From a bacterium (GTDB lineage Bacteria; Patescibacteriota; Minisyncoccia; Ryanbacterales; GWA2-47-10b): DNA of 48,419 bases. The stretch is taken from assembly GCA_027624915.1 (NCBI GenBank), contig JAQBTR010000005.1, forward strand, positions 1 to 48,419, in the 5' to 3' direction. This document shows positions 29,999-38,420 of this stretch, in pieces; position 1 is the first letter of the stretch, and the number at the start of each line of letters is the position of its first letter. The position numbers and the translations under genes are program-made. The notes under the pieces are model-generated. The model saw only the letters and a list, made by a program, of their open reading frames with translations. It ran no database searches and was not told the DNA's origin.

Positions 29999-31945
29999 AT
30001 GTCTTTTAAACTTGTTTCTCAATTCGAGCCATCGGGAGACCAGCCACGCGCTATCAAAACATTAACCGATGGGCTGCGTGAGGGCAAACGTTCTCAAACA
30101 CTTTTAGGGGTTACGGGGTCTGGTAAAACCTTCTCAATGGCACAAGTAATAGCTGCGACTAATCGTCCTGCGCTTGTTTTATCTCACAACAAAACACTCG
30201 CCGCACAGCTGTATGAAGAATTTCGTGATTTTTTTCCTCAAAACTCAGTACACTACTTTGTTTCATATTATGACTACTATCAGCCAGAGGCCTACATTCC
30301 AAACACAGATACCTATATAGAAAAAGACGCAAAGATAAACTCTTTTATAGACGAGCTTCGCCACGCAACAACACAAGCAGCCCTCACACGCAAAGACCTT
30401 ATTATTGTTGCTTCTGTTTCGGCGATTTATGGAATTGGAGAGCCAGAAACATATCTAGATTTTTCTCTTAACCTAGAAGAAGGAAAAAGGATGGACGTTA
30501 AAGAATTTACTAGCTCACTCGCTGACATGCAATACATTCGTAACGACATTGAGCGAACACCGGGAACTTGGGGGCGAACTGGAGAGGCCATTACTGTAGT
30601 TCTTCCTTCTGGAGAGCGCGTGGTGCGAATTATCTTTTTTGGGGGCGAAATAGAAGAAATCCAAGAGAGCCTTAACAGTCCAGATATTAATTTTTCGCGA
30701 GTAAAAAACTATAAAATATTTCCAGCAAAGCATTTTGTGACACCACTCGATACCTTAGAAACTGCTACAAAAAATATAGAAAAAGAACTTAAGGATCGTG
30801 TCTTGGAACTCAAAAAGAGCGGTAAAGAGTTTGAGGCTGAACGCCTTTTGCGCCGAGCACGATATGATATAAAAATGCTTCGAGAAACCGGGTACACCCA
30901 AGGAATAGAAAATTACTCAAGACATTTAACTGGTCGTGCCGCTGGCGAACCACCTGCTACACTTCTCGAATATCTACCCGACAACTTTCTTACATTTGTT
31001 GATGAGTCACATATTACACTTCCTCAAATTAGGGGCATGTTCGCCGGAGACCGGGCGCGCAAAGAAACTCTTGTAGAACATGGATTTCGATTACCATCTG
31101 CGCTTGATAACCGTCCTCTTACATTTGAAGAATTTGAAAAAAATATTGGGGACGCCATATTTGTTTCAGCAACCCCAGGGCTATATGAACGAGCACGTGG
31201 CAATATAGCCGAACAACTTATTAGACCAACTGGACTTCTTGATCCAACAATAGAGGTCAGAGGAGCTGAACATCAAGTGAAAGACGTTGAGAAGGAGATT
31301 GTGAAGCGTGCTAAGAAAAATGAGAGGACTCTTGTTATTGCTCTTACAAAACGCATGGCTGAGGATATAGCCGAGTACCTATCTGATCGAGGGTTAAAAG
31401 TCGCCTGGCTTCATTCTGAAGTTAAAACAATAGAACGACATGACATATTGCGTAGCCTAAGAGATGGTACTGTTGATGCTATTGTTGGTATCAATCTATT
31501 ACGTGAGGGTTTGGACCTGCCAGAGGTGTCTCTCATCTGTATTTTAGACGCAGACAAAGAGGGGTTCTTAAGAAACGAAACAACTCTCATACAAACAGCT
31601 GGTCGCGCAAGTAGAAACCCAGAAGGCCATGTTATCTTTTATGCTGACAAAATTACCGAATCTATGAAAAAGACAATAGACGAGACCTCTCGGCGGAGAA
31701 AGTACCAAGAGTTGTATAATAAGAAAAATAAAATAACTCCAACAGCAATACATAAAGATATCAAGCCGTCTTTGTTTGCTGGCATGAAAAAATTAAAGAA
31801 GGAAAATGTGTTGAGGGAGCTCTCTAAGGAAAAGAGGTCAAAAATTGAACAGAGACGCGAAATCGAGGATGAAATGCTTGAAGCCGCCTCCCGTCTCGAC
31901 TTCGAACGGGCAGCAGAACTCCGCGACATACTCAAATCTCTTTAG
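29999..31945 (+). CDS. uvrB: Excinuclease ABC subunit UvrB
   Basis: Damage-recognition helicase-like subunit of nucleotide excision repair. The 648-residue protein (start ATG 29999, MSFKLVSQFEPSGDQPRAI; the 20 codons upstream are antisense to ruvA) shows Walker A TLLGVTGSGKTFSM, the beta-hairpin YYDYYQPEAYIPNTDTYIEK, the helicase motifs FVDESH and EGLDLPEVSLICILDADKEG, and a C-terminal UVR motif ASRLDFERAAELRDIL that binds UvrC. A TATAAT abuts the ATG. Confidence 0.96.
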   Translation: MSFKLVSQFEPSGDQPRAIKTLTDGLREGKRSQTLLGVTGSGKTFSMAQVIAATNRPALVLSHNKTLAAQLYEEFRDFFPQNSVHYFVSYYDYYQPEAYIPNTDTYIEKDAKINSFIDELRHATTQAALTRKDLIIVASVSAIYGIGEPETYLDFSLNLEEGKRMDVKEFTSSLADMQYIRNDIERTPGTWGRTGEAITVVLPSGERVVRIIFFGGEIEEIQESLNSPDINFSRVKNYKIFPAKHFVTPLDTLETATKNIEKELKDRVLELKKSGKEFEAERLLRRARYDIKMLRETGYTQGIENYSRHLTGRAAGEPPATLLEYLPDNFLTFVDESHITLPQIRGMFAGDRARKETLVEHGFRLPSALDNRPLTFEEFEKNIGDAIFVSATPGLYERARGNIAEQLIRPTGLLDPTIEVRGAEHQVKDVEKEIVKRAKKNERTLVIALTKRMAEDIAEYLSDRGLKVAWLHSEVKTIERHDILRSLRDGTVDAIVGINLLREGLDLPEVSLICILDADKEGFLRNETTLIQTAGRASRNPEGHVIFYADKITESMKKTIDETSRRRKYQELYNKKNKITPTAIHKDIKPSLFAGMKKLKKENVLRELSKEKRSKIEQRREIEDEMLEAASRLDFERAAELRDILKSL

Positions 31946-31948
31946 GAA

Positions 31949-31977
31949 TTGACTTATGGTGTAAAAACCATTACTGT
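31949..31977 (+). promoter_or_regulatory. Promoter of rpsT
   Basis: TTGACT (31949-31954), 17-bp spacer, TACTGT (31972-31977), 7 nt before ATG 31985, so the transcript would have almost no leader. Confidence 0.5.
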
Positions 31978-31984
31978 AGAGTCC

Positions 31985-32239
31985 ATGCCTAATACAAAAG
32001 CCGCAACAAAAGCTTTACGACAGTCGCAGAGGCGACGTCTTTTAAATATCCGCCGAAAGCGTGCCATGACTGGACCCCTAAAGGCAATCGAAAAGGCACT
32101 GAAGGCTGGCAATAAGGATGAGGCCCTAAAACTCCTTCCAAAGGTACAGAAAGAGCTCGACAAATCTGCAAGGCGGAACATTATTACAAAAAACACAGCA
32201 AGTCGCACAAAATCACGGCTTTCTAAACGACTTAAGTAA
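31985..32239 (+). CDS. rpsT: 30S ribosomal protein S20 (bS20)
   Basis: An 84-residue, Lys/Arg-rich, three-helix protein binding 16S rRNA. MPNTKAATKALRQSQRRRLL, then RKRAMTGPLKAIEKALKAG, and the C-terminal ARRNIITKNTASRTKSRLSK are the bS20 pattern. The start at 31985 gives the normal length; the longer frame overlaps the promoter. Convergent with holA, 4 nt apart. Confidence 0.93.
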   Translation: MPNTKAATKALRQSQRRRLLNIRRKRAMTGPLKAIEKALKAGNKDEALKLLPKVQKELDKSARRNIITKNTASRTKSRLSKRLK

Positions 32240-32243
32240 GCGC

Positions 32244-33116
32244 CTAGTGAGCTAGAAGAAAATAAAGAAGCCCTGTCTCCAGGTCTTCTTTTTTTCTTGG
32301 ATCAGACCACATAACAAGAGCTTCTTGAGCTCTCTCTAGTTCTTCATGAGAAAAGTTTCTCGCTTGATTACTGGCCTTAGACAAAACAAAGGAACTCATT
32401 CCTTTTATATTCCCAACCTCGGCTGAACATATATTGCGTACATGCCACAATAGAGTACGCAACACCCCGTCAGGTTTAAATCCTGCCATCATTAGTTTCT
32501 CGAAATGAAAAAATGCCTTCTCGCGCTCACCTCTTCCCCAATAGTCTCCAAGTAAAAAAAGCTCTTTATCCTGCATGTTGGTGACTATCCTATTTGCCTC
32601 CCCCCCAAGTAAAATTTTTTCAAACTCGCCAGTAAATTTTTCTGGACTATCTTGATAGAGTCTCGTTAAGTGTTCTTTTACCTCGGCAGATATTTTTGTC
32701 TTTGTGCGAACGGCCTCGCTCTCAATATAATCTCTTAACTTAACTATTGAGATATAATTAAACTCCTGAACTTGTTTTGCCCTCTTTTTAATCGCATCAA
32801 AAAGCTTACCCTTCTTTGGTATACCCTCTTCATAAAAAACAATAATAGAATCGTCCCCTTCCCATCCTTTTATAAAATCTTTTAGTATTTCCTCTGCTCC
32901 ACTGTCTGCTTTTGAGAGATTTTTAATTATAAGATATGATTTTTTACCAAAAAGTGTATCTCCACCAATAGACTCAAGAAGTGTGTCAAATCCGTTCTCG
33001 TTATCACAACGAATCTGGTGCCATGCAAACGGCACTTCACTTTCAAATCTATCAATAAATTTTTGTAAGTTGCGGGAAGATGCCTGTCTGTCTTCTCCGA
33101 ATAACAAATAGATCAT
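32244..33116 (-). CDS. holA: DNA polymerase III delta subunit
   Basis: Clamp-loader subunit that opens the DnaN ring. The 290-residue protein starts MIYLLFGEDRQASSRNLQKF and has the delta pattern: IGGDTLFGKKSYLIIKNLSK, DDSIIVFYEEGIPKKGKLFD, SPEKFTGEFEKILLGG and the C-terminal helical collar (LLWHVRNICSAEV, DLETGLLYFLLAH). Divergence from model-organism HolA is high but the order of blocks agrees. Confidence 0.83.
   Translation of the reverse strand: MIYLLFGEDRQASSRNLQKFIDRFESEVPFAWHQIRCDNENGFDTLLESIGGDTLFGKKSYLIIKNLSKADSGAEEILKDFIKGWEGDDSIIVFYEEGIPKKGKLFDAIKKRAKQVQEFNYISIVKLRDYIESEAVRTKTKISAEVKEHLTRLYQDSPEKFTGEFEKILLGGEANRIVTNMQDKELFLLGDYWGRGEREKAFFHFEKLMMAGFKPDGVLRTLLWHVRNICSAEVGNIKGMSSFVLSKASNQARNFSHEELERAQEALVMWSDPRKKEDLETGLLYFLLAH
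32265..32295 (+). terminator. Terminator of rpsT inside the holA 3' end
   Basis: AAGAAG (32265-32270), CTG-TCTC-CAG centre, CTTCTT (32285-32290) and a T-run to 32295. The hairpin serves rpsT while the same bases encode the HolA C-terminus on the other strand. Confidence 0.6.
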
Positions 33117-33278
33117 GTTTTTGAATTTGCTTTTGTTATGAGATGTATTCTATTTTGTACGAGAACAACGAAGCGAGAGGAAACAATATACGGAGTATGC
33201 GTTGATGAGAGGTTCGTTGTTCGTAGCCAAAATGAGTGCATCGTAATAAAAATGAAATATAAAATTATGATCCAAGAA

Positions 33279-33719
33279 TCATCGTTTGAGTGAGTGTTTT
33301 TCGAGCAATTTGCGCACACGATCAACAATCTCTTGTGGCGTATTATTTGCCTTTACTAAATAATCTTTCGCTCCAAGTGAGTCTGCTCGCTCCATAAATT
33401 CTGGAGAACTCTGATTAGAAAGAACCATAACGAGAGTCTCTGCAATCTTAGGCTTCGCTCGAACTTCCGAAAGATAATCAAATCCGTTCATTTTACCTGG
33501 GAGGGTTATATCAAGGAGAACTAAGTGGGGTTTCTCTTTTTCTGTGAGCGACATACCTATCTCCCCATCTTCGGCTTCAAGCACCGTATATCCCTCTTGT
33601 TTAAAACGACCAACTAATATATTACGCAAAAATTTATCATCTTCTACTATAAGAATCTTAGCTTCGCTTCGCTTTAACATTGAGGCTATAGGAATGTCCG
33701 GAGTCTTGTCATCAATCAT
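33279..33719 (-). CDS. Single-domain response regulator (REC)
   Basis: A 146-residue CheY-like receiver with no output domain. It has ILIVEDDKFLRNIL (acidic pair), VLLDITLPGKMNGFDYL (phospho-acceptor Asp), VMVLSNQSSPEF (Ser in place of the conserved Thr) and GAKDYLVKANNTPQEIV (conserved Lys). The start is either ATG 33719 or the internal ATG 13 codons later. It begins 1 nt after polA ends and is probably co-transcribed; no histidine kinase is in the window. The gap 33117-33278 downstream holds an inverted repeat (ACAACGAA/TTCGTTGT) and no gene. Confidence 0.87.
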   Translation of the reverse strand: MIDDKTPDIPIASMLKRSEAKILIVEDDKFLRNILVGRFKQEGYTVLEAEDGEIGMSLTEKEKPHLVLLDITLPGKMNGFDYLSEVRAKPKIAETLVMVLSNQSSPEFMERADSLGAKDYLVKANNTPQEIVDRVRKLLEKHSLKR

Positions 33720-33720
33720 A

Positions 33721-36249
33721 TTATTTCCATTCTTTCATATCGCCCCAGTTATGACCAATCTTTACATCCACAACTATTGGTATATCAAGTTCGGGCACAT
33801 CTTCCATAATTTTCTTTATTTTAGGGATTATAATCTTTATTTTGTCTTTCTTCATCTCAAAAACTAGCTCATCGTGTACCTGCAACAACATATAAAAATT
33901 GTCTGATTTGTCCACCTCATTATCAATCCTAATCATCGCTCTCTTGATTATGTCTGCGTTGGTCCCTTGAAATGGAGCATTAACCGCCATTCGTTCCGCT
34001 TCTTTCCTTACAAAATCAAAAGATGCCTTCAGATTTGGCAAAAAACGTTTCCGTCCAAAGATTGTTTCAACATACCCTCTTTCTCTCCCATCTTCTATTA
34101 TCTTTTCTCTAAAATCTCTTATAGCTGGAAACTTTTCAAAGTATAAATCAAGATACTCTTGTGCCTCCCCTGCTGAAACCTTAATGCTTGCCGCAAGAGC
34201 GCGAGCACCCATGCCATACAAAATACCAAAGTTTATGGACTTGGCCTTGAAACGAATATCTGGCGTTACTTTATCGAGTGCTACGTGAAATACTTCAGAT
34301 GCGGTTCGTTGATGAATGTCTTCGTTATTTTTAAAAGTCTCTAACATTTTCTTATCTTTTGAAAGGGCTGCTGCAATTCGAAGTTCGATTTGAGAATAAT
34401 CGAGTGCTACAAGTTCATATCCTGGACGCGCGATAAAAACACTCCGTACTTCGCGGCCTCTCTCGCTACGATTTGGTATATTTTGGAGATTGGGGTTTGT
34501 TGATGAAAAACGCCCAGTGGCAGCTCCAATCTGGTTGAATGTTGTGTGGACTCTACCGTCATTGGCTATTAATTCTGGTAGTGCCTTAATGTATGTGGAG
34601 TACAATTTACTTACCTCGCGGTACTCTATGAGTGGCTCTATTATAGGATGAAGGTCTTGTAGTTTTAATAATTCGGAAAATTTCGTAGAGATGCTTTTTG
34701 TTGATGTTTTTTTAATGCCTTTTGTTGGAAGTCCCAGAACCTCAAACAAAATATGAGAAAGTTGTTTCGGAGAATTTATATCAAACTTTTCGCCAGCATG
34801 GTCTAAAATTATTTTTTCAAGTTTTTTTATTTCTTTTGAAACCTCTTTTTCTAATACACCTAAATGTTTCTCGTCCACCAAAACCCCATCTCTCTCCATT
34901 TTGTACAAGACGGGTATGAGTGGTAGCTCAAACTCATAGTATGTTTTTTCTAACTTGTGTTTTATAAGCTTCTTCTTTAAATCATCAACAAGCTCAAGAA
35001 TATTCTTTGTTGTTTTAGCTCTATCTTCAAGAAGCAACCCAAGATCAAACGCTCGTTTCTCAGAATCAATAACCCACTCCGCGACCCTAAGATCAAACTC
35101 AACAGAAAACAAAAACCCCAATGTATGAAATAAAGATTTTGCATCGTCGGTTATGATTCGCCCGTGCAGAGACAGTAACTCCTCAAGACCCTCAAAAGAC
35201 TCAAAAGAAAATAATTTATCTTTTACCCCAACAACCACCTTCTCTTCCTCTTTATATAAAACGATTGTTTCTGTTTTTTTTATTACCTTCTCTAGTTCTT
35301 TTATCTCCCCTTTCTTTATGTTTGTTGCTGGCTTTAATTCCTCAAAACCCTGTGGGGCCTCAAGTCTATTTATTAAACTAGGAAAATGAAACTCGCGAAA
35401 AGTAGCAACGGCACTCTCATATGGAATCCCCTTAAATTCAATATCTTTTAGCTTTAGCTCTACTGGGGCATCCAATCTAATAGTCGCCAACTCCTTTGAA
35501 AATAAGGCTTCTTCTTCATTTTCTAATAAAAGATTTTTAATCCTTTCGGTAAGCCATTTTGGGTGTTTTTTCTCTTTTTTTATTTTTTTATAAATATCCT
35601 CTACGGTTCCATAGTTATTTATAAGGCTAGTTGCGGTTTTGTCGCCGATGCCCCTTACTCCGATAATGTTATCTGATGGGTCACCCTTAAGACCCTTAAA
35701 ATCAATTACAAAGTTCGGCTTAAACGAATACCGCTCAACAACCTTGTCCTCATCGTACAAAATCGTATCATCTATTCCTTTTCGGAGGGTATAGACCCTT
35801 ACTCTCTTTCCGCTTACTAATTGCATCGTATCCATGTCGCCTGATGCAATAATTAACTCAATATCTTTTTCTTTTTTTAATTTTTCAACGATTGTCCCAA
35901 TAATATCATCGGCCTCAAATCCGGCCACTTCAAACATTGGTATATTAAATGCTTTAAAAATCTCTTTTACTTTTGCAAACTGTGGAATCAAGTCATCTTT
36001 TGTCTTTTCTCTCGTTGCCTTATATTCCTTATATGCCTTGTGCCTAAAAGTTGGTTCTGCGCGATCAAAGGCTGCTGCAATATGTGTCGGACCTAAATCA
36101 CGAATAAGTTTTAATAAAATAGATGCAGTTCCATAAACCGCCCCCATCGGCTCGCCAGAGGACGATGTAAAAGAAGGGAGCGCGTGATACGCACGATGTA
36201 TAAATGCGTGAGCATCAATAATAACAAGTTTGTTTTTCTTTTTTGTCAT
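33721..36249 (-). CDS. polA: DNA polymerase I, proofreading-deficient form
   Basis: Gap-filling and repair polymerase. In the 842-residue protein the 5' nuclease domain (1 to about 290) is intact: VIIDAHAFIHRAYHALPSF, FEADDIIGTIVEKL, ASGDMDTMQLV, GVRGIGDKTA. The central 3'-5' exonuclease-like domain lacks the DxE and the other acidic residues, so no proofreading is expected. The polymerase domain has motif A LDYSQIELRIAAAL, motif B RFKAKSINFGILYGMGA and motif C QVHDELVFE. Its ATG overlaps the tsaE stop (ATGA). Confidence 0.96.
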   Translation of the reverse strand: MTKKKNKLVIIDAHAFIHRAYHALPSFTSSSGEPMGAVYGTASILLKLIRDLGPTHIAAAFDRAEPTFRHKAYKEYKATREKTKDDLIPQFAKVKEIFKAFNIPMFEVAGFEADDIIGTIVEKLKKEKDIELIIASGDMDTMQLVSGKRVRVYTLRKGIDDTILYDEDKVVERYSFKPNFVIDFKGLKGDPSDNIIGVRGIGDKTATSLINNYGTVEDIYKKIKKEKKHPKWLTERIKNLLLENEEEALFSKELATIRLDAPVELKLKDIEFKGIPYESAVATFREFHFPSLINRLEAPQGFEELKPATNIKKGEIKELEKVIKKTETIVLYKEEEKVVVGVKDKLFSFESFEGLEELLSLHGRIITDDAKSLFHTLGFLFSVEFDLRVAEWVIDSEKRAFDLGLLLEDRAKTTKNILELVDDLKKKLIKHKLEKTYYEFELPLIPVLYKMERDGVLVDEKHLGVLEKEVSKEIKKLEKIILDHAGEKFDINSPKQLSHILFEVLGLPTKGIKKTSTKSISTKFSELLKLQDLHPIIEPLIEYREVSKLYSTYIKALPELIANDGRVHTTFNQIGAATGRFSSTNPNLQNIPNRSERGREVRSVFIARPGYELVALDYSQIELRIAAALSKDKKMLETFKNNEDIHQRTASEVFHVALDKVTPDIRFKAKSINFGILYGMGARALAASIKVSAGEAQEYLDLYFEKFPAIRDFREKIIEDGRERGYVETIFGRKRFLPNLKASFDFVRKEAERMAVNAPFQGTNADIIKRAMIRIDNEVDKSDNFYMLLQVHDELVFEMKKDKIKIIIPKIKKIMEDVPELDIPIVVDVKIGHNWGDMKEWK

Positions 36250-36701
36250 GAGCTAAAAGTTATGTTTCTTGCTGTAGGAGAAGAGTGAAAAAAGGTAATC
36301 CAAAGAGTGTCTTTTGGTAAAAGTTTTGAAACGCGCTCCGCCCACTCTATAACAACAATATTATTTGGCTCAGCTATAATATCTTTAAAACTCAAGGATT
36401 TTAGTTCTGATTGTTTTTTAATTCTATATAAATCTATGTGCCACAGATTTTTGAAAACTGAACGTGTAATAGTATAACGTTTTGCAATAACAAAAGTTGG
36501 TGACTGTATCTTAGATTTAGTCCCGAGGCCACGAGCTAGGTGTGTAGCAAAGAATGTTTTTCCAGATCCTAGCTCACCAGAAAGAGCAATAACAAATGAA
36601 CTCTTTCTTTTTCCACTATAGACTCGAAGTTCTTCACCAAGCAATCTGGCTAATTTTCTTGTATCCTTGGTGCTTTTTGATATATAAGACTTATTCATCA
36701 T
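36246..36701 (-). CDS. tsaE: tRNA threonylcarbamoyladenosine biosynthesis ATPase
   Basis: ATPase of the t6A pathway that regulates the TsaB-TsaD complex. The 151-residue protein (start at ATG 36701 or 36698, MMNKSYISKS) has Walker A LSGELGSGKTFFATHLARGL, SPTFVIAKRY, WHIDLYRIK and VVIEWAERV. TsaD is encoded at 18532. Confidence 0.92.
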   Translation of the reverse strand: MMNKSYISKSTKDTRKLARLLGEELRVYSGKRKSSFVIALSGELGSGKTFFATHLARGLGTKSKIQSPTFVIAKRYTITRSVFKNLWHIDLYRIKKQSELKSLSFKDIIAEPNNIVVIEWAERVSKLLPKDTLWITFFHSSPTARNITFSS

Positions 36702-36782
36702 TACGTCTAGACTAGCATAAAAATAAAATGGCCCCGCCTCATCCATTATGGATTATAGCGGAGCCGTTGGGTGTGTTTCTTC

Positions 36783-37388
36783 TCATTCAAAGGTATCGGG
36801 TGGCCTCCTGAACTGAACCACGCCAGATCTACGAGCTCGTTGATACCCATCTTCTTCTGCGGCCTCGGCCGTTTCAACCTCATGTTCGTAAGTGCCGCGC
36901 TCCTCGCCGCGCATACCCCTGCATTCAACGTCGTCTTCGTTACACCACCGTTCACCAGTTTCTAGATCAACAACAGGACCGTAGGACTCTTCAATGCCGC
37001 CAAAAGCTTCGAAGCCTTGCCCAATACCATCCAAGGTACCACCAACGGCATCCCCTACAAATTCCAGGGGTTTGCCGATTATGGTCTTGAATATCTTGCC
37101 AAGTGGACCACGTTTGCGATGAGTAAGTTGGTAGGGACCACGAACCCTTGCGCGAGGTTGTACGAGAACCTGGGGCTGATTATATCCCTGCCAGCCACCA
37201 TAACCGCCGTAGCCGCTATAGGGATAGGGGTACATACGCACCGGGTCGCGTCTGATGATGGTAACGTTGGGGCCGCGAGTAACTGTCCCGTACCCAAAAT
37301 CAAATGTTCTAATCTGTGAGTATGCGGCCGTTGGTAAGGCGATGAGAACGCCCACCAAGATGAGAATTGTGTAGATTGCCGTCTTCAT
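36783..37388 (-). CDS. Secreted Tyr/Gly/Pro-rich protein of unknown function
   Basis: A 201-residue protein with a clear Sec signal peptide (YTILILVGVLIALPTAAYSQ, cleavage probably after AYS). Then comes a Tyr/Gly/Pro-rich segment (RMYPYPYSGYGGYGGWQGYN) and a basic patch (QLTHRKRGPLGKIFK). A glycine-rich amphipathic stretch (EFVGDAVGGTLDGIGQGFEA) and an acidic tail with one Cys pair end it. No family is recognised. It has the best promoter and ribosome site in the window, so it may be an abundant exported protein. GC content is above the local average. Confidence 0.6.
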   Translation of the reverse strand: MKTAIYTILILVGVLIALPTAAYSQIRTFDFGYGTVTRGPNVTIIRRDPVRMYPYPYSGYGGYGGWQGYNQPQVLVQPRARVRGPYQLTHRKRGPLGKIFKTIIGKPLEFVGDAVGGTLDGIGQGFEAFGGIEESYGPVVDLETGERWCNEDDVECRGMRGEERGTYEHEVETAEAAEEDGYQRARRSGVVQFRRPPDTFE

Positions 37389-37423
37389 GAGTGTTCTCCT
37401 TTTCGGTATTTATTCTAAAAGGA

Positions 37424-37452
37424 ATTATACAGGTAAATATGCTATTTGTCAA
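37424..37452 (-). promoter_or_regulatory. Consensus promoter and ribosome site of the secreted protein
   Basis: Minus strand TTGACA (37452-37447), 17-bp spacer, TATAAT (37429-37424): both hexamers match the consensus exactly. AAGGAG (37401-37396) lies 7 nt before ATG 37388. Confidence 0.88.
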
Positions 37453-37518
37453 TCCTTTATTTAATCCACTCATTATCCCCTAGACCATAGTGAAACCCGC
37501 GTGTTACGAATGTATATT

Positions 37519-38406
37519 ATGGAAGAGTTAAAAAATGCAATTAAAGAATCCTCCTCGGCAATTATTGTTTTGCCAGACCACGCCTCTGATAAAGACTATT
37601 TGGCGGCTCTTCAACTACAAAAAATTGCTGAAGATAAAATACATGTGTTGGCACCATCAGACAAAGAAGAGTCTTGGCAACAAATTTTTAACACCGAATC
37701 TCGTAAAAAAGAATTCGCAATAACCATTGATACAAAAGTTACGCCCGTTGAGGAGCTTCGTTATGAAAAAAATGGAACAAGTCTTATCATCTACCTATCT
37801 CATAGACAAAAGTTCGATCAGAAAGCTATTTCTTGTGCTGCCCATCTACCACCAAGCGACCTTTTTGTAACGATTGGATTTAGCTCTCAAGAAGAAGCAG
37901 AGGTGGCGCTCGAGCCACTTCCTCATAAGGGTGTTGCACGCCATCTCTGGATAGAAGACAAGAATACTGCGCCAGCGCTCACCGCAGAAACACCTGGAGA
38001 TTATGTATATGATGCGCCTGTGCGATCTAAGCTAGCTCCCGCACAAGCAGCGCTTCTTGGTAGATTTATGGTTAGGTCTCGAGAGGATTTTGAAAACGAT
38101 ATTCTTTGGTCATTTATCACTCGAGAAGATTTTTCTAAAACCGGTACAAGTATGCGAGAAATACTTCTTGTAATACAGTCATATGTAGAAATAGCTTCTC
38201 ACCCACCAACCTTAGCTATTTTCTGGCAACATGAAGACCAAAAAGGTACTCATGGGATTGTATGGTCTACAAACGAACAATTACTAGAAAACATGGCTGA
38301 TGAATTTGACATTGTAATTAAAACCCAACATGTAGAGCTCCCAGAATTCGCAAACTTCATAGAAGCAGAAACAACTGTACGTAAATTGCTGCGACTAGCT
38401 CTCTAG
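37519..38406 (+). CDS. Hypothetical protein, possibly a degenerate DHH-like phosphoesterase
   Basis: A 295-residue soluble protein (start ATG 37519, MEELKNAIKESSSAIIVLPD; alternatives at 37510 and GTG 37501). The opening AIIVLPDHASDKDYLAALQL recalls the first strand and helix of DHH/NrnA phosphoesterases, but no DHH or metal-binding aspartate set follows, so any such domain would be inactive. It lies 14 nt upstream of the PilB-like ATPase gene on the same strand, so a link with pilus assembly is possible. Family assignment is tentative. Confidence 0.5.
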   Translation: MEELKNAIKESSSAIIVLPDHASDKDYLAALQLQKIAEDKIHVLAPSDKEESWQQIFNTESRKKEFAITIDTKVTPVEELRYEKNGTSLIIYLSHRQKFDQKAISCAAHLPPSDLFVTIGFSSQEEAEVALEPLPHKGVARHLWIEDKNTAPALTAETPGDYVYDAPVRSKLAPAQAALLGRFMVRSREDFENDILWSFITREDFSKTGTSMREILLVIQSYVEIASHPPTLAIFWQHEDQKGTHGIVWSTNEQLLENMADEFDIVIKTQHVELPEFANFIEAETTVRKLLRLAL

Positions 38407-38420
38407 GGTAACATAAGGGT

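Noticed and set aside
33150-33230. ACAACGAA...TTCGTTGT inverted repeat with GAGAGGTTCG, resembling a T-arm
   Set aside because: Only one arm-like string matches; no acceptor or anticodon pairing could be drawn, so a tRNA origin is not supported.
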